Below, one piece after another: positions 33,813 to 42,165 of a DNA stretch of 42,165 nt (the stretch's first letter is position 1; the number at the start of each line of letters is the position of its first letter). Position numbers and translations under genes: made by a program. Origin of the DNA: Planctomycetota bacterium (GTDB taxonomy: Bacteria; Planctomycetota; Planctomycetia; JALXBF01); contig JALXBF010000151.1 in assembly GCA_026991575.1 (NCBI GenBank), positions 1 to 42,165 of the forward strand, written 5' to 3'. The notes beneath the pieces were generated by a model, which saw only the letters and a list, made by a program, of their open reading frames with translations, ran no database searches and was not told where the DNA came from.

Positions 33813-36296
33813 ATGCCGTGGGCAAAGCGACTTGTGTCATCCTCAGCCATCTGGATCATCCTCGTTCTGGTTGCCCTCTATAGCGGCTACAAGTTGGGCA
33901 GCGGCAGGCAAGCTACGTCACCGGAGCCATCGGCAACCCCTGCTGCGGCGACGAAAAAAGAGGGGGCCGAAGGGCAGGGCAGCCAGATCTGGTCGTGCTC
34001 GATGCATCCCAATGTGCAGCTGCCGGGTCCGGGCAAGTGTCCCATCTGCGGCATGGACCTGATCCCGGTTACAACCGAAGCCCATCCATGGCGGATCACG
34101 TTTTCGGTGGAGCAGGCTGCTCTTGCCGGCATCGAGGTCAGCCCTGCGGTGCGTATGCCCGTTTACCACACGGTGTTTATGACTGGCAAGATTGTGCCTG
34201 ACGAGCGCAAGATCGCCTACGTGACCGCCTGGATTCCAGGTCGACTGGACCGACTGTACGTTGACTTCACTGGTACGCAGGTTCGAAAGGGCGATCACCT
34301 GGTTTACATCTACAGCCCGGAGTTGGTCCAGGCACAGCAGCAGTATCTCTCGGCGCTGCGGTCGCTGCGGGCGAACATTCCCGGGGCACGGGAGACGTAC
34401 GAAGCGGTGCGCGATCAGCTGTTGCTGCTCGGCTTGACAGAGCAACAGATCGAAGAACTTGAGAAAACCGGCAAGCCGAGTGACCATGTGACGATCTATT
34501 CGCCGATTGGTGGCGTCGTGCTTGAGAAACTGGCCAATGAAGGCGAGTACGTACAGGAAGGCTCCAAGATCTACACGATTGCCGATCTGTCGACCGTATG
34601 GGTCATCTTGGACGCCTACGAGAGCGACCTACCGTGGGTACACCTGTGGCAGACGGTTGAGTTCACCACGGAGGCTTTTCCGGGGGAGGTTTTTGAAGGG
34701 CAAGTGGCATTTGTTGACCCGGTGCTGACCGAGCGGACGCGCACCGTACGGGTTCGGTTGAACGTGCCCAATGAGTCGGGGCGCCTGCGGCCGGGGATGT
34801 TCGTGCGTGCGTTGCTGAAGGTTCGGTTGGACAAGCGTGGCTGGGCCGTTCGCCCTGACCTGTCCGGCAAGTGGATGTGTCCGATGCATCCGGAGGTGGT
34901 CGAGGCGAAGCCAGGGCGGTGCTCGATCTGTGACATGGAGCTGGTGCGTGCCGAGGAACTCGGCTACCGACGGCCCAAGGAAATCGAGGATCCGTTGGTC
35001 ATCCCCGCCTCGGCCGTGCTCTGGACCGGTCGCCGTGCTGTGGTCTACGTGCAGGTGGCCAGCAAACCGAGTCCGGTGTTCGAGGGCCGTGAGGTCATCC
35101 TGGGACCGCAGGCCGGGGACTATTGGGTTGTGCTCTACGGGCTGAAAGAAGGGGATCTCGTGGTGACCGAGGGGAACTTCAAGATCGACGCGAGCCTGCA
35201 AATCAAGGCAAAGCGGAGCATGATGACTCCTGAGGGAGGGACGGCACCAGCGGGTCACGCACACGGCCACGGTGGCGGTGAGCAGGCCGGCAGCAGCACC
35301 GCACCGGCCGGCGAGCACCCGTCGATCGAGCCGGCCCAGGTACCTGACCGGTTTCGCCTGGCTCTGACGCCACTGTACCAGCAGTACCTGCAGGCAGCTC
35401 GTGCGCTGGCCGACGATCGGCTCGGTGCCGCCTTCAGTGCGCTGCGCAATCTGGAACGGGCCATGCAGCGCCTGCCGCTGGCGGAGATGCCTGAACAGGT
35501 ACGTGACGCGTGGGGGCCGATCCAGGATAAGCTTTACCCCGCTCTGGTCGAAGCCCTGGACGCCAAGACCCTGAACCATGTCCGCGTGCCGTTCCGGCAG
35601 ATCAGCGCGGCCATGGTGCAGGTGGTCAAGTCCTTCGGCCACGCTCTTTCGAGCAAGCTGTACCAGTTCCACTGCCCCATGGTCGAGGGCGGCGGCGCAG
35701 TGTGGCTTCAAACAGACCGAGAGGTGCGCAACCCGTACTTCGGCGCACGCATGCTCCGTTGCGGCGAACTGCGTGCCACGTACGAACCGATCGTGCCGCT
35801 GATCGTCTCCGACGAGTTCCGCCAGCAGCTTTCGACCGTGTATACCACATACCTGAAACTGACCGACGCCATGCGGGCTGAGGACCTGAAGACGGCCCAA
35901 CGTCTTGCGCAACAGCTTGCAACTGCGGTCCGCCAGATCGATGCGCAGGCGCTGAACGAACCGGCGGCCATGCGCTGGAGCGTGGTTGTGCAGAAGGTTG
36001 TCGACGCTGCACAAGAAGGCAGCAAAGCCAAGGACATCCGCTCGTTTCGCAGCGCCTTCCGCGAAATCTCGGCAGCCATGGTCGAGCTGGCAACACGCTT
36101 CGGACACGCCCTGGATCAGCCGCTCTACGTCGACCATTGCCCGATGGTCTTCCGGGGCAAAGGGGCTTTCTGGCTGCAAACCGAACGAAAGATCTTCAAC
36201 CCGTATGCCCCCAAGACCATGGACACCTGTGGCACGATCACGCAGGTTGTCCCGCCAACACGTACTGGTAGGCAACCGGACAACGGCCAGAAGTAG
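33813..36296 (+). CDS. CusB-type RND efflux adaptor with two HMBD and two DUF3347 domains
   Basis: An 827-residue periplasmic adaptor, about twice the length of E. coli CusB. After an N-terminal membrane anchor (10-27) comes a heavy-metal-binding domain (60-86, CSMHPNVQLPGPGKCPICGM). The barrel-sandwich and beta-barrel parts of CusB follow (95-345, VTAWIPGRLDRLYVDFTG). A second HMBD sits at 354-378 (CPMHPEVVEAKPGRCSICDM), then the membrane-proximal domain (395-465). A His/Gly linker (GHAHGHGGG, 481-489) leads to two tandem DUF3347 repeats (518-652 and 668-806), each with CPM, WLQ, NPY and C-G marks. The adaptor would deliver metal to CusA and help gate it. ATG 33813 is chosen over GTG 33741 because the anchor then begins properly and CGGAG lies upstream. 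No outer-membrane CusC is present. Confidence 0.88.
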   Translation: MPWAKRLVSSSAIWIILVLVALYSGYKLGSGRQATSPEPSATPAAATKKEGAEGQGSQIWSCSMHPNVQLPGPGKCPICGMDLIPVTTEAHPWRITFSVEQAALAGIEVSPAVRMPVYHTVFMTGKIVPDERKIAYVTAWIPGRLDRLYVDFTGTQVRKGDHLVYIYSPELVQAQQQYLSALRSLRANIPGARETYEAVRDQLLLLGLTEQQIEELEKTGKPSDHVTIYSPIGGVVLEKLANEGEYVQEGSKIYTIADLSTVWVILDAYESDLPWVHLWQTVEFTTEAFPGEVFEGQVAFVDPVLTERTRTVRVRLNVPNESGRLRPGMFVRALLKVRLDKRGWAVRPDLSGKWMCPMHPEVVEAKPGRCSICDMELVRAEELGYRRPKEIEDPLVIPASAVLWTGRRAVVYVQVASKPSPVFEGREVILGPQAGDYWVVLYGLKEGDLVVTEGNFKIDASLQIKAKRSMMTPEGGTAPAGHAHGHGGGEQAGSSTAPAGEHPSIEPAQVPDRFRLALTPLYQQYLQAARALADDRLGAAFSALRNLERAMQRLPLAEMPEQVRDAWGPIQDKLYPALVEALDAKTLNHVRVPFRQISAAMVQVVKSFGHALSSKLYQFHCPMVEGGGAVWLQTDREVRNPYFGARMLRCGELRATYEPIVPLIVSDEFRQQLSTVYTTYLKLTDAMRAEDLKTAQRLAQQLATAVRQIDAQALNEPAAMRWSVVVQKVVDAAQEGSKAKDIRSFRSAFREISAAMVELATRFGHALDQPLYVDHCPMVFRGKGAFWLQTERKIFNPYAPKTMDTCGTITQVVPPTRTGRQPDNGQK

Positions 36297-36349
36297 CGCC
36301 CAGCGATCACGACCGCAGACGACCTTATGCAACCGATCGGACAAGAGCC

Positions 36350-39300
36350 ATGGACCGCGACGCCGGCTTCCTTGCCAAGCTCATACGTGCTTGCCTTGAA
36401 AACAAACTGATTGTCTGGATCCTTGTGCTGGTTTTCCTGGGCTGGGGCATCATCGTCAGTCCATTCGACTGGCAGATCGAGTGGCTGCCGCGCTACCCCG
36501 TCCCCGTAGATGCAATCCCGGACATCGGAGAGAACCAGCAGATCGTGTTCACCGAGTGGCCCGGGCGGTCGCCTCAAGACGTCGAGGACCAGGTAACGTA
36601 CCCCCTCACCGTCTCATTGCTTGGCGTCCCGGGGGTGAAGACAATCCGCAGCCTGTCGATGTTCGGGTATTCGTTCATTTACATCATCTTCGACGAGGAC
36701 GTTGAGTTTTACTGGTCGCGTAGCCGGATTCTGGAGAAGCTGAACAGCCTGCCACCCGGCACGTTGCCAGAAGACGCCCAGCCAGCCCTGGGACCGGACG
36801 CCACCGGGTTGGGTCAGGTCTACTGGTACACGCTGGAGGGGCGTGATCCGGATGGCCGGCCGGTTGGCGGCTGGGATCTCGATGAACTGCGCACCATCCA
36901 GGACTGGTACGTCCGCTACGCGCTGATGTCAGCCGAAGGGGTCTCCGAGGTCGCTTCTGTGGGCGGATTTGTCCGCGAGTACCAGGTTGACGTGGACCCG
37001 GCCGCACTCTGGGGTCACGGAGTCACGATCAACGATGTCTTCGAGGCAGTCCGCCGCTCGAACATCGACGTCGGTGCGGCGAACATCGAGCTGAACAGCG
37101 TCGAGTATCTCGTGCGGAGCCTGGGATTCATTCGAAGGCTCGAGGATCTGAAGAACACCGTCGTACGCGTCGTCGATGGGGTACCGCTGTTGATCAAGGA
37201 CGTGGCGCACGTGACGTTGGGCCCGGCGCTCCGCCGCGGAGCATTGGACAAGGACGGGGCCGAGGCAGTTGGCGGATGCGTCGTCGTTCGCTATGGCTAT
37301 AACCCCCTTCAGGCCATCAACAACGTGAAGGAAAAGATCGCGGAGATTGCGCCGGGGCTCCCAGAAAAGGTCTGGATCGACTACAGCAAAGTTACCCGCG
37401 AGGAGGTGGAGAAGTTCGCCGCCGAGCATGGCTTCGTGGCTTATGTTGGCGGTAGGCTGAACCATGAAAGCTGGCTCGAATGGATGCGCCGCGTCGGTCG
37501 GGAAAACTGGCCAGAGTGGGCCACGATCAGCAAGGTCACGATCGTCCCGTTCTACGACCGGACCAAGCTGATCTACGAAACCCTCGGCACGCTCAACCGG
37601 GCCCTCGTGCAAGAGATTCTGGTCACCAGCATCGTGATCCTCGTAATGGTCGGCCATCTGCGCAGCTCAATCCTCATCAGCCTTACACTGCCGCTGGCCG
37701 TCCTGATGTGCTTCATATCGATGAAGATCTTCGGCGTCGACGCCAACATCGTGGCCTTGTCCGGTATTGCGATCGCCATCGGCACCATGGTCGACATGGG
37801 AATCGTGCTGTCGGAGAACATCCTCAACTACCTGGAGCGGCGCAAGGAAGGCGAATCGAGCCTGGACGCCGTGTACAAGGCCACCACCGAAGTGGCCAGC
37901 GCGGTGCTCACCGCGGTGGCCACAACCGTGATCAGCTTCCTGCCCGTCTTCACGATGATCGGCCCCGAAGGAAAGCTGTTTCGGCCACTGGCGTTTACCA
38001 AGACGTTTGCTCTCATCGCGTCCGTAATCGTCGCCGTGATGATCCTGCCGGCTGCCGCCCATATGCTGTTCCCCGTCACCGTGCGCGGCAAGCTGCGTCT
38101 GTTCCTGTACCTGCTCTTCGCAACGCTAGCCTTTCCTGCGTGGAAGTTCCTCGGCTGGTGGGCGGCAGCCATTGTGCTGGTAGTCGCGGCGGCACGTTGT
38201 GCCGAGCAGCTGGTGCCCGGCTTCGCCCGCAAGCTTGCCCCGATCGTGGCCAACGGTGCCGCCGTGCTCTTCGTCGCCGTGCTGCTGACCCAAGACTGGC
38301 TACCGCTTGGCCCTGAGCTGGGACTAGCGCGTAACCTGCTCTTTGTCATAGGCGTCCTCGGAGCGCTGCTGCTGTCGTTCACGGTCTTCCGGTTGTACCT
38401 GTACGAGCCGATGCTGCGGTGGGCACTGCGCCACAAGCTCATCTTCCTGAGCATCCCGACGGCAATCGCTCTGGCCGGTTTCTCCGTGTGGCTTGGCTTT
38501 GAGACCATGTTCGGCTTCATACCCAGGCTGCTGGCTGCGGCCGGAGGCAAAGCGGAGTGGATCACAGAGAATACCGTCTGGTCCACCCTGGCCCAGGCGT
38601 TCCCGGGACTGGGCCGCGAATTCATGCCATCGCTGGACGAAGGATCTTTCCTTTACATGCCCACCACCATGCCTCACGCTTCGATCGGCGAGGCGATGGA
38701 CGCGCTGCGGAAAGAAGACCTCGCCATCCGCTCCATTCCCGAAATCGAAACCGTGGTCGGGAAGATCGGTCGAGTCGAGAGTGCGCTCGATCCGGCACCA
38801 ATCGGCATGGTTGAAACGATCATCCAGTATCGCCCCGAGTACATCGTGGACAAGAACGGCCGGCTGAAGCTATTCAAGTACGATGAGGAAAAGGGGGAGT
38901 TCGTCCGGGACGAGAACGGCCAGCTCATCGAAGACCCCAACGGACGTCCCTATCGGCAATGGCGGCCGCATATCAAGTCCCCCCAGGACATCTGGCAGGA
39001 AATTGTCAAGGTAGCAGAAATCCCCGGCTCGACCTCAGCCCCCCCGCTCCAGCCCATTGAAACCCGACTCGTCATGCTCCAGACCGGCATGCGAGCAGCC
39101 ATGGGCGTGAAGGTACTCGGACCAGATCTGGAATCGATCGAAAAAGCTGGCATCGCCATCGAACGGTTCTTGAAAGAGGTTCCGTCCGTTGAGCCAGCCA
39201 CGGTCGTGGCCGACCGCGTGATTGGCAAGCCGTACATCGAAATCAAATTGGACCGCGGCGCTATCGCCCGTTACGGGCTCACGGTCGAAGAGGTCCAACG

Positions 39301-40306
39301 CATCATTGAGGTCGCCATCGGAGGACGGCGCCTGACAATGACCGTCGAGGGACGGGAACGCTACCCGGTGCGGGTGCGCTATGTGCGTGAACTGCGCGAC
39401 AACCCGGAAGCACTAAAGAGGATCCTGGTCCCGACCAAAGAGGGCACCCAGGTGCCTCTGGGACTGCTGGCCGACATACAGTTCGTGCGCGGTCCGCAGG
39501 TCATCAAGAGCGAAGACACCTTCCTGGTTAGCTACGTCACGTTCGGCAAGAAGCCGGGCTACGCTGAGGTGGACGTCATCGAGGAATGTCGCCGCTATCT
39601 GGAGCAGAAGCGCGCGAGCGGCGAGTTCGTGCTTCCACCCGGTGTCTCATACCGGTTCGCCGGCACGTACGAGAACCAGATTCGCGCCCAGAAGACACTG
39701 GCCGTCGTGCTGCCCCTGGCACTGCTGCTCATCTTCCTGATCCTCTACCTCCAATTCCGCTCCGTCATCACCAGCTCACTCGTGTTCAGCGGAATCATCG
39801 TCGCCTGGTCTGGCGGGTTCCTGATGATCTGGCTCTACGGTCAGGAGTGGTTCATGGATTTCGAACTTTGGGGCAAGAACTTCCGTGAGCTGTTCCAGGT
39901 CCATCCGATCAACCTGAGCGTGGCCATCTGGGTGGGCTTCCTGGCCCTGTTCGGAATAGCCACCGATGACGGCGTCGTGATCGCAACGTATCTCGACCAG
40001 AGTTTCGCCGAAGCCAAGATCGATACGGTCGAGGCGGCACGGGAAGCCACGGTGAAAGCCGGCCTACGCCGTGTTCGCCCCTGCTTGATGACGACAGCAA
40101 CCACGGTCCTTGCGCTTCTGCCCGTGTTGACCTCGACCGGCCGAGGCTCGGACATCATGGTGCCCATGGCGATTCCAAGCTTTGGCGGGATGGTGATCGA
40201 AGTAATGACGATGTTGGTGGTGCCGGTTCTCTACTGCGCGATCAAAGAGTTCAAGATCCGGCACGGCATCGCAGATCGTCTGTTTGCCGAAGGTGCCCGC
40301 CGGTAG
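36350..40306 (+). CDS. cusA: CusA-type heavy-metal RND efflux pump, enlarged
   Basis: A 1318-residue proton-driven RND transporter; E. coli CusA has about 1047. Family marks: TM1 (IVWILVLVFLGWGIIV), VDAIPDIGENQQIV, PGRSPQDVEDQVTYPLT, TM4 GTMVDMGIVLSENIL (Asp482, the proton-relay aspartate), then LYMPTTMPHASIGEA, DPAPIGMVETIIQ and FLALFGIATDDGVV. Extra pieces: about 120 residues (574-690) with four hydrophobic segments between TM6 and the VYRPLL-type strand (here RLYLYEPMLRWALRHK); about 50 residues in the periplasmic pore region before VPFYDRTKL; and about 50 residues after ETIIQYRPEY. Likely exports Cu(I)/Ag(I) or other soft metals from periplasm or cytoplasm; substrate is inferred. It follows the adaptor after 53 bp. 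Confidence 0.9.
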   Translation: MDRDAGFLAKLIRACLENKLIVWILVLVFLGWGIIVSPFDWQIEWLPRYPVPVDAIPDIGENQQIVFTEWPGRSPQDVEDQVTYPLTVSLLGVPGVKTIRSLSMFGYSFIYIIFDEDVEFYWSRSRILEKLNSLPPGTLPEDAQPALGPDATGLGQVYWYTLEGRDPDGRPVGGWDLDELRTIQDWYVRYALMSAEGVSEVASVGGFVREYQVDVDPAALWGHGVTINDVFEAVRRSNIDVGAANIELNSVEYLVRSLGFIRRLEDLKNTVVRVVDGVPLLIKDVAHVTLGPALRRGALDKDGAEAVGGCVVVRYGYNPLQAINNVKEKIAEIAPGLPEKVWIDYSKVTREEVEKFAAEHGFVAYVGGRLNHESWLEWMRRVGRENWPEWATISKVTIVPFYDRTKLIYETLGTLNRALVQEILVTSIVILVMVGHLRSSILISLTLPLAVLMCFISMKIFGVDANIVALSGIAIAIGTMVDMGIVLSENILNYLERRKEGESSLDAVYKATTEVASAVLTAVATTVISFLPVFTMIGPEGKLFRPLAFTKTFALIASVIVAVMILPAAAHMLFPVTVRGKLRLFLYLLFATLAFPAWKFLGWWAAAIVLVVAAARCAEQLVPGFARKLAPIVANGAAVLFVAVLLTQDWLPLGPELGLARNLLFVIGVLGALLLSFTVFRLYLYEPMLRWALRHKLIFLSIPTAIALAGFSVWLGFETMFGFIPRLLAAAGGKAEWITENTVWSTLAQAFPGLGREFMPSLDEGSFLYMPTTMPHASIGEAMDALRKEDLAIRSIPEIETVVGKIGRVESALDPAPIGMVETIIQYRPEYIVDKNGRLKLFKYDEEKGEFVRDENGQLIEDPNGRPYRQWRPHIKSPQDIWQEIVKVAEIPGSTSAPPLQPIETRLVMLQTGMRAAMGVKVLGPDLESIEKAGIAIERFLKEVPSVEPATVVADRVIGKPYIEIKLDRGAIARYGLTVEEVQRIIEVAIGGRRLTMTVEGRERYPVRVRYVRELRDNPEALKRILVPTKEGTQVPLGLLADIQFVRGPQVIKSEDTFLVSYVTFGKKPGYAEVDVIEECRRYLEQKRASGEFVLPPGVSYRFAGTYENQIRAQKTLAVVLPLALLLIFLILYLQFRSVITSSLVFSGIIVAWSGGFLMIWLYGQEWFMDFELWGKNFRELFQVHPINLSVAIWVGFLALFGIATDDGVVIATYLDQSFAEAKIDTVEAAREATVKAGLRRVRPCLMTTATTVLALLPVLTSTGRGSDIMVPMAIPSFGGMVIEVMTMLVVPVLYCAIKEFKIRHGIADRLFAEGARR

Positions 40307-40636
40307 TCGGACGGTTGCGCAGGAATCGACTGGGTAGCGTCCCGAGCGGCACATTTGAGGTCGGGCGGCGCGGCTAGCGCGCTCCGGTCTGGTCGTCGCG
40401 ATCCCTTCCGCGTAAGCCATTTGCAACCGTGGCTCCGCTGTGCGTGCCCGCGGTCGGACTTGCCGCTGAGCCGGGCCGTGCTATGTTGCAGTGGATGCCC
40501 GCATGAAGTGCTCGGACGTCTCACCTACCAGGACGTGCACCCCTGCACGGCCTTCCAACCGTTGAATAGGGTCCGTCATTCCGCCGTCACGAAGCATCAG
40601 GATTTGTTCCGCTTGGTCGAACAGCGAGGTGTCAGT
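40307..40636. other. Intergenic region before the chemoreceptor-like gene
   Basis: No separate gene is supported, but the frame of the next gene is open upstream through this region to at least 40508, so a longer N-terminus is possible. A promoter candidate lies at 40460-40487. Confidence 0.4.
40460..40487 (+). promoter_or_regulatory. Candidate promoter of the DUF3365 receptor gene
   Basis: TTGCCG (40460-40465) is followed after 16 bp by TATGTT (40482-40487) with an extended TG at 40479-40480. It lies about 150 bp before the ATG at 40637. Confidence 0.35.
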
Positions 40637-42165
40637 ATGTCTACCGGACTCGAAGCTACTAGCTACGCTCCGGCCGCCTCAATGGCAGCTGGTGCTCAGC
40701 CCGGCGACACCATTAACGCTCATCGTGAACCGCCCTCTACCAGCGGACCGCCTGCCGGGCGTGGCGGGGAAGGTACACGGCGTGCCGAGGCCTACGGTGC
40801 CGTCAGATCTGGCTGGTCGTTGAGCACTAAGCTGTTGTTACTTCTCTGTCCACTGTGCCTCTGTGGCGCCGGCGTGCTCGCCCTGACACTCATCAGCCAT
40901 CGCTCCTCTGCGGAGGCGAGCGCTCGCATTGAGCTCGCCGCACGCCAGCAGACCTTATTGGAGCGGTTCCGGGGCGCTTGTTTGGCTCATGAGAACCTGC
41001 GGCAGATTCTGTCTTCGACCGAGGAGTTTTGCCGGGCCGTATCGACTTACGCCGCCGCCATGCGGAAGTATTACACCGAGCACACCGTGATGAAGCTGCG
41101 CAATGACGGGGTCGACATCCAGGCGATTCAGGACTATCGCACCACGAAACGCGCGATTCCGAACCCGGCAACGTTTCTACGTGAGGTAAACAAGCTCGCG
41201 GCAGCCAATTCGAGCACCGTGGTGGATCTTCTCAGCAAGTGGCCGGTGAACCCCGAGGCCGGTCTTACGAAGCCGGTGCTTCGCAAAGCGTGGGAGCGGC
41301 TCAGCGCAGACCCGAGCAAGCCCGTCCGGGACATCGTGAGAGAAGAGGACGGCTATCGGTACTACTACATCACCGCAGACGTCGCGACCAAGAAGGGCTG
41401 CGTGGACTGTCACAATTCGTTGCCCAACAGTCCACGCACGGACTGGAAGGTGGGCGACCTGATGGGGATCCTTGTCGTATCCGCTCCGATGCGGATCGAC
41501 GACGTCGAGGAGACCCGAGAGCTCCTGGAAGACCAGACGGCATGGAGCGCGGAAATGAGGAAGGCGGCCGAGCGGTTCGAGCAGATTCTTAACGCACTGC
41601 AGCATGGTGGCACGGTCGCACTGAGGGACGGCGCAAGCGATACGGTGCGGCTAGCGCCCGAGAAGGACGACGCGTTACAGGCTCAATGGGCTGAGATCCG
41701 GCGCGCGTGGGATGCCGTCAAGCAGGCAGCAAACCAGCTGATCCAAACGCCGATTACGGCCAAGGATTACAACCAAAAGCTCGCTGCGTTCGATCAGGCC
41801 GTTAACGCATGTCGTGAGCGTACGCTTACCGGAGTCGCGCTCACGAAGGCCGAGGCTGCGGGCATCACTGCCGGACTCACCAAGTGGCAGCTGGCAACCA
41901 CGTTCCTGGGCGCGATTGTCATCGTAGGGTTGATCGGCTACATGAGGCGTCGCGTCACGGCGCCGTTGCAGGCGGCAGCCATGTTCGCACGTGGTGTCGC
42001 GGACGGTGATCTTACCGGCGACCTGGAGGTCGGCAGTCGCGACGAAGTCGGACAATTGGCCGCGGCCTTGAGCAACATGGGCCATCAGCTTCGCTCGATC
42101 GTGGGACGCATCCACGAATTAGCCGACGAGGTCACCGCGTCGGTTGACCTGCTGGCCGGCACGGC
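40637..42165 (+). CDS. DUF3365 heme-binding sensor with HAMP domain, chemoreceptor-like, 3' end outside window
   Basis: The gene runs off the window; 509 codons are visible. A 60-residue disordered N-terminus is followed by TM1 (about 64-87, LLLLLCPLCLCGAGVLALTL). The extracytoplasmic part (about 90-415) contains the DUF3365/Tll0287-like domain with a c-type heme motif CVDCH (Cys255, Cys258, His259). TM2 (419-437) leads into a HAMP domain (RRRVTAPLQAAAMFARG, GDLTGDLEVGSRDEVGQLA). The last residues (GHQLRSIVGRIHELADEV) have the coiled-coil pattern of methyl-accepting chemotaxis proteins, so an MCP signalling domain is expected beyond the edge; a kinase is possible. Start ATG 40637 has GAGGT 6 bp upstream. 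It could sense redox state or a gas through the heme. It is 330 bp after cusA. Confidence 0.75.
   Translation, partial: MSTGLEATSYAPAASMAAGAQPGDTINAHREPPSTSGPPAGRGGEGTRRAEAYGAVRSGWSLSTKLLLLLCPLCLCGAGVLALTLISHRSSAEASARIELAARQQTLLERFRGACLAHENLRQILSSTEEFCRAVSTYAAAMRKYYTEHTVMKLRNDGVDIQAIQDYRTTKRAIPNPATFLREVNKLAAANSSTVVDLLSKWPVNPEAGLTKPVLRKAWERLSADPSKPVRDIVREEDGYRYYYITADVATKKGCVDCHNSLPNSPRTDWKVGDLMGILVVSAPMRIDDVEETRELLEDQTAWSAEMRKAAERFEQILNALQHGGTVALRDGASDTVRLAPEKDDALQAQWAEIRRAWDAVKQAANQLIQTPITAKDYNQKLAAFDQAVNACRERTLTGVALTKAEAAGITAGLTKWQLATTFLGAIVIVGLIGYMRRRVTAPLQAAAMFARGVADGDLTGDLEVGSRDEVGQLAAALSNMGHQLRSIVGRIHELADEVTASVDLLAGT

Noticed and set aside
34629-36344. A 571-codon minus-strand frame opposite the CusB gene
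   Set aside because: The plus strand encodes recognisable HMBD, CusB and DUF3347 domains; the antisense frame has no motifs.
5232-40651. A 15-bp match, CAGTATGTCTACCGG, near 5232 and near 40634
   Set aside because: A single match of this length is close to chance expectation in 42 kb, and the flanks do not match.

Overview
The window is a high-GC bacterial chromosome segment that looks like Planctomycetota, probably Gemmatales/Gemmataceae. The evidence is the mix of families: a sulfatase, two DUF1080 proteins, a DUF1573 lipoprotein, two Tat-exported Gfo/Idh/MocA oxidoreductases, an alkaline-phosphatase-fold phosphodiesterase, a very large YidC, and a CusBA pump carrying HMBD and DUF3347 domains. 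The taxon is inferred from protein families only. I saw no rRNA, tRNA or CRISPR array.

Left part (1-7.6 kb): the window opens inside an IS4-type transposase. A promoter with a TC-repeat spacer then leads into a four-gene plus-strand cluster: a MauE membrane protein fused to a CxxC thioredoxin-like domain, a DUF1573 lipoprotein, a small secreted protein with 12 cysteines, and a membrane-anchored exported protein. Each gene has a GGAGG ribosome binding site. I read this as a possible dedicated oxidative-folding cassette of the cell envelope; it is the best candidate here for an undescribed system. About 930 bp without a convincing gene follows, then a GT39-type membrane glycosyltransferase.

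Middle (7.9-16.8 kb, plus strand): envelope and carbohydrate genes. They are a Gfo/Idh protein lacking the usual EKP lysine, a 1015-residue secreted glycosidase-like protein, a D-2-hydroxyacid dehydrogenase, a nucleotide pyrophosphatase/phosphodiesterase and two DUF1080 proteins. A 10-bp inverted repeat separates them from the convergent housekeeping block.

Housekeeping block (16.8-26.1 kb): on the minus strand, RNase R, MnmE and YidC, preceded by a YhaM-like OB-HD exoribonuclease and a metallophosphoesterase with its own promoter. TsaB lies on the plus strand. YidC carries two canonical EF-hand loops inserted in its periplasmic domain.

Minus-strand block (26.2-33.0 kb): read in transcription order, ApbE, a DoxX-like protein with a coiled-coil insert, a Tat-exported Gfo/Idh protein, HemL and a sulfatase.

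Right part (33.2-42.2 kb, plus strand): a metal-efflux locus behind a TTGACA/TAAGAT promoter, made of a Cys-rich secreted protein, an enlarged CusB with two HMBD and two DUF3347 domains, and an enlarged CusA with about four extra membrane segments. The window ends inside a heme-binding (CxxCH) DUF3365 chemoreceptor-like gene.
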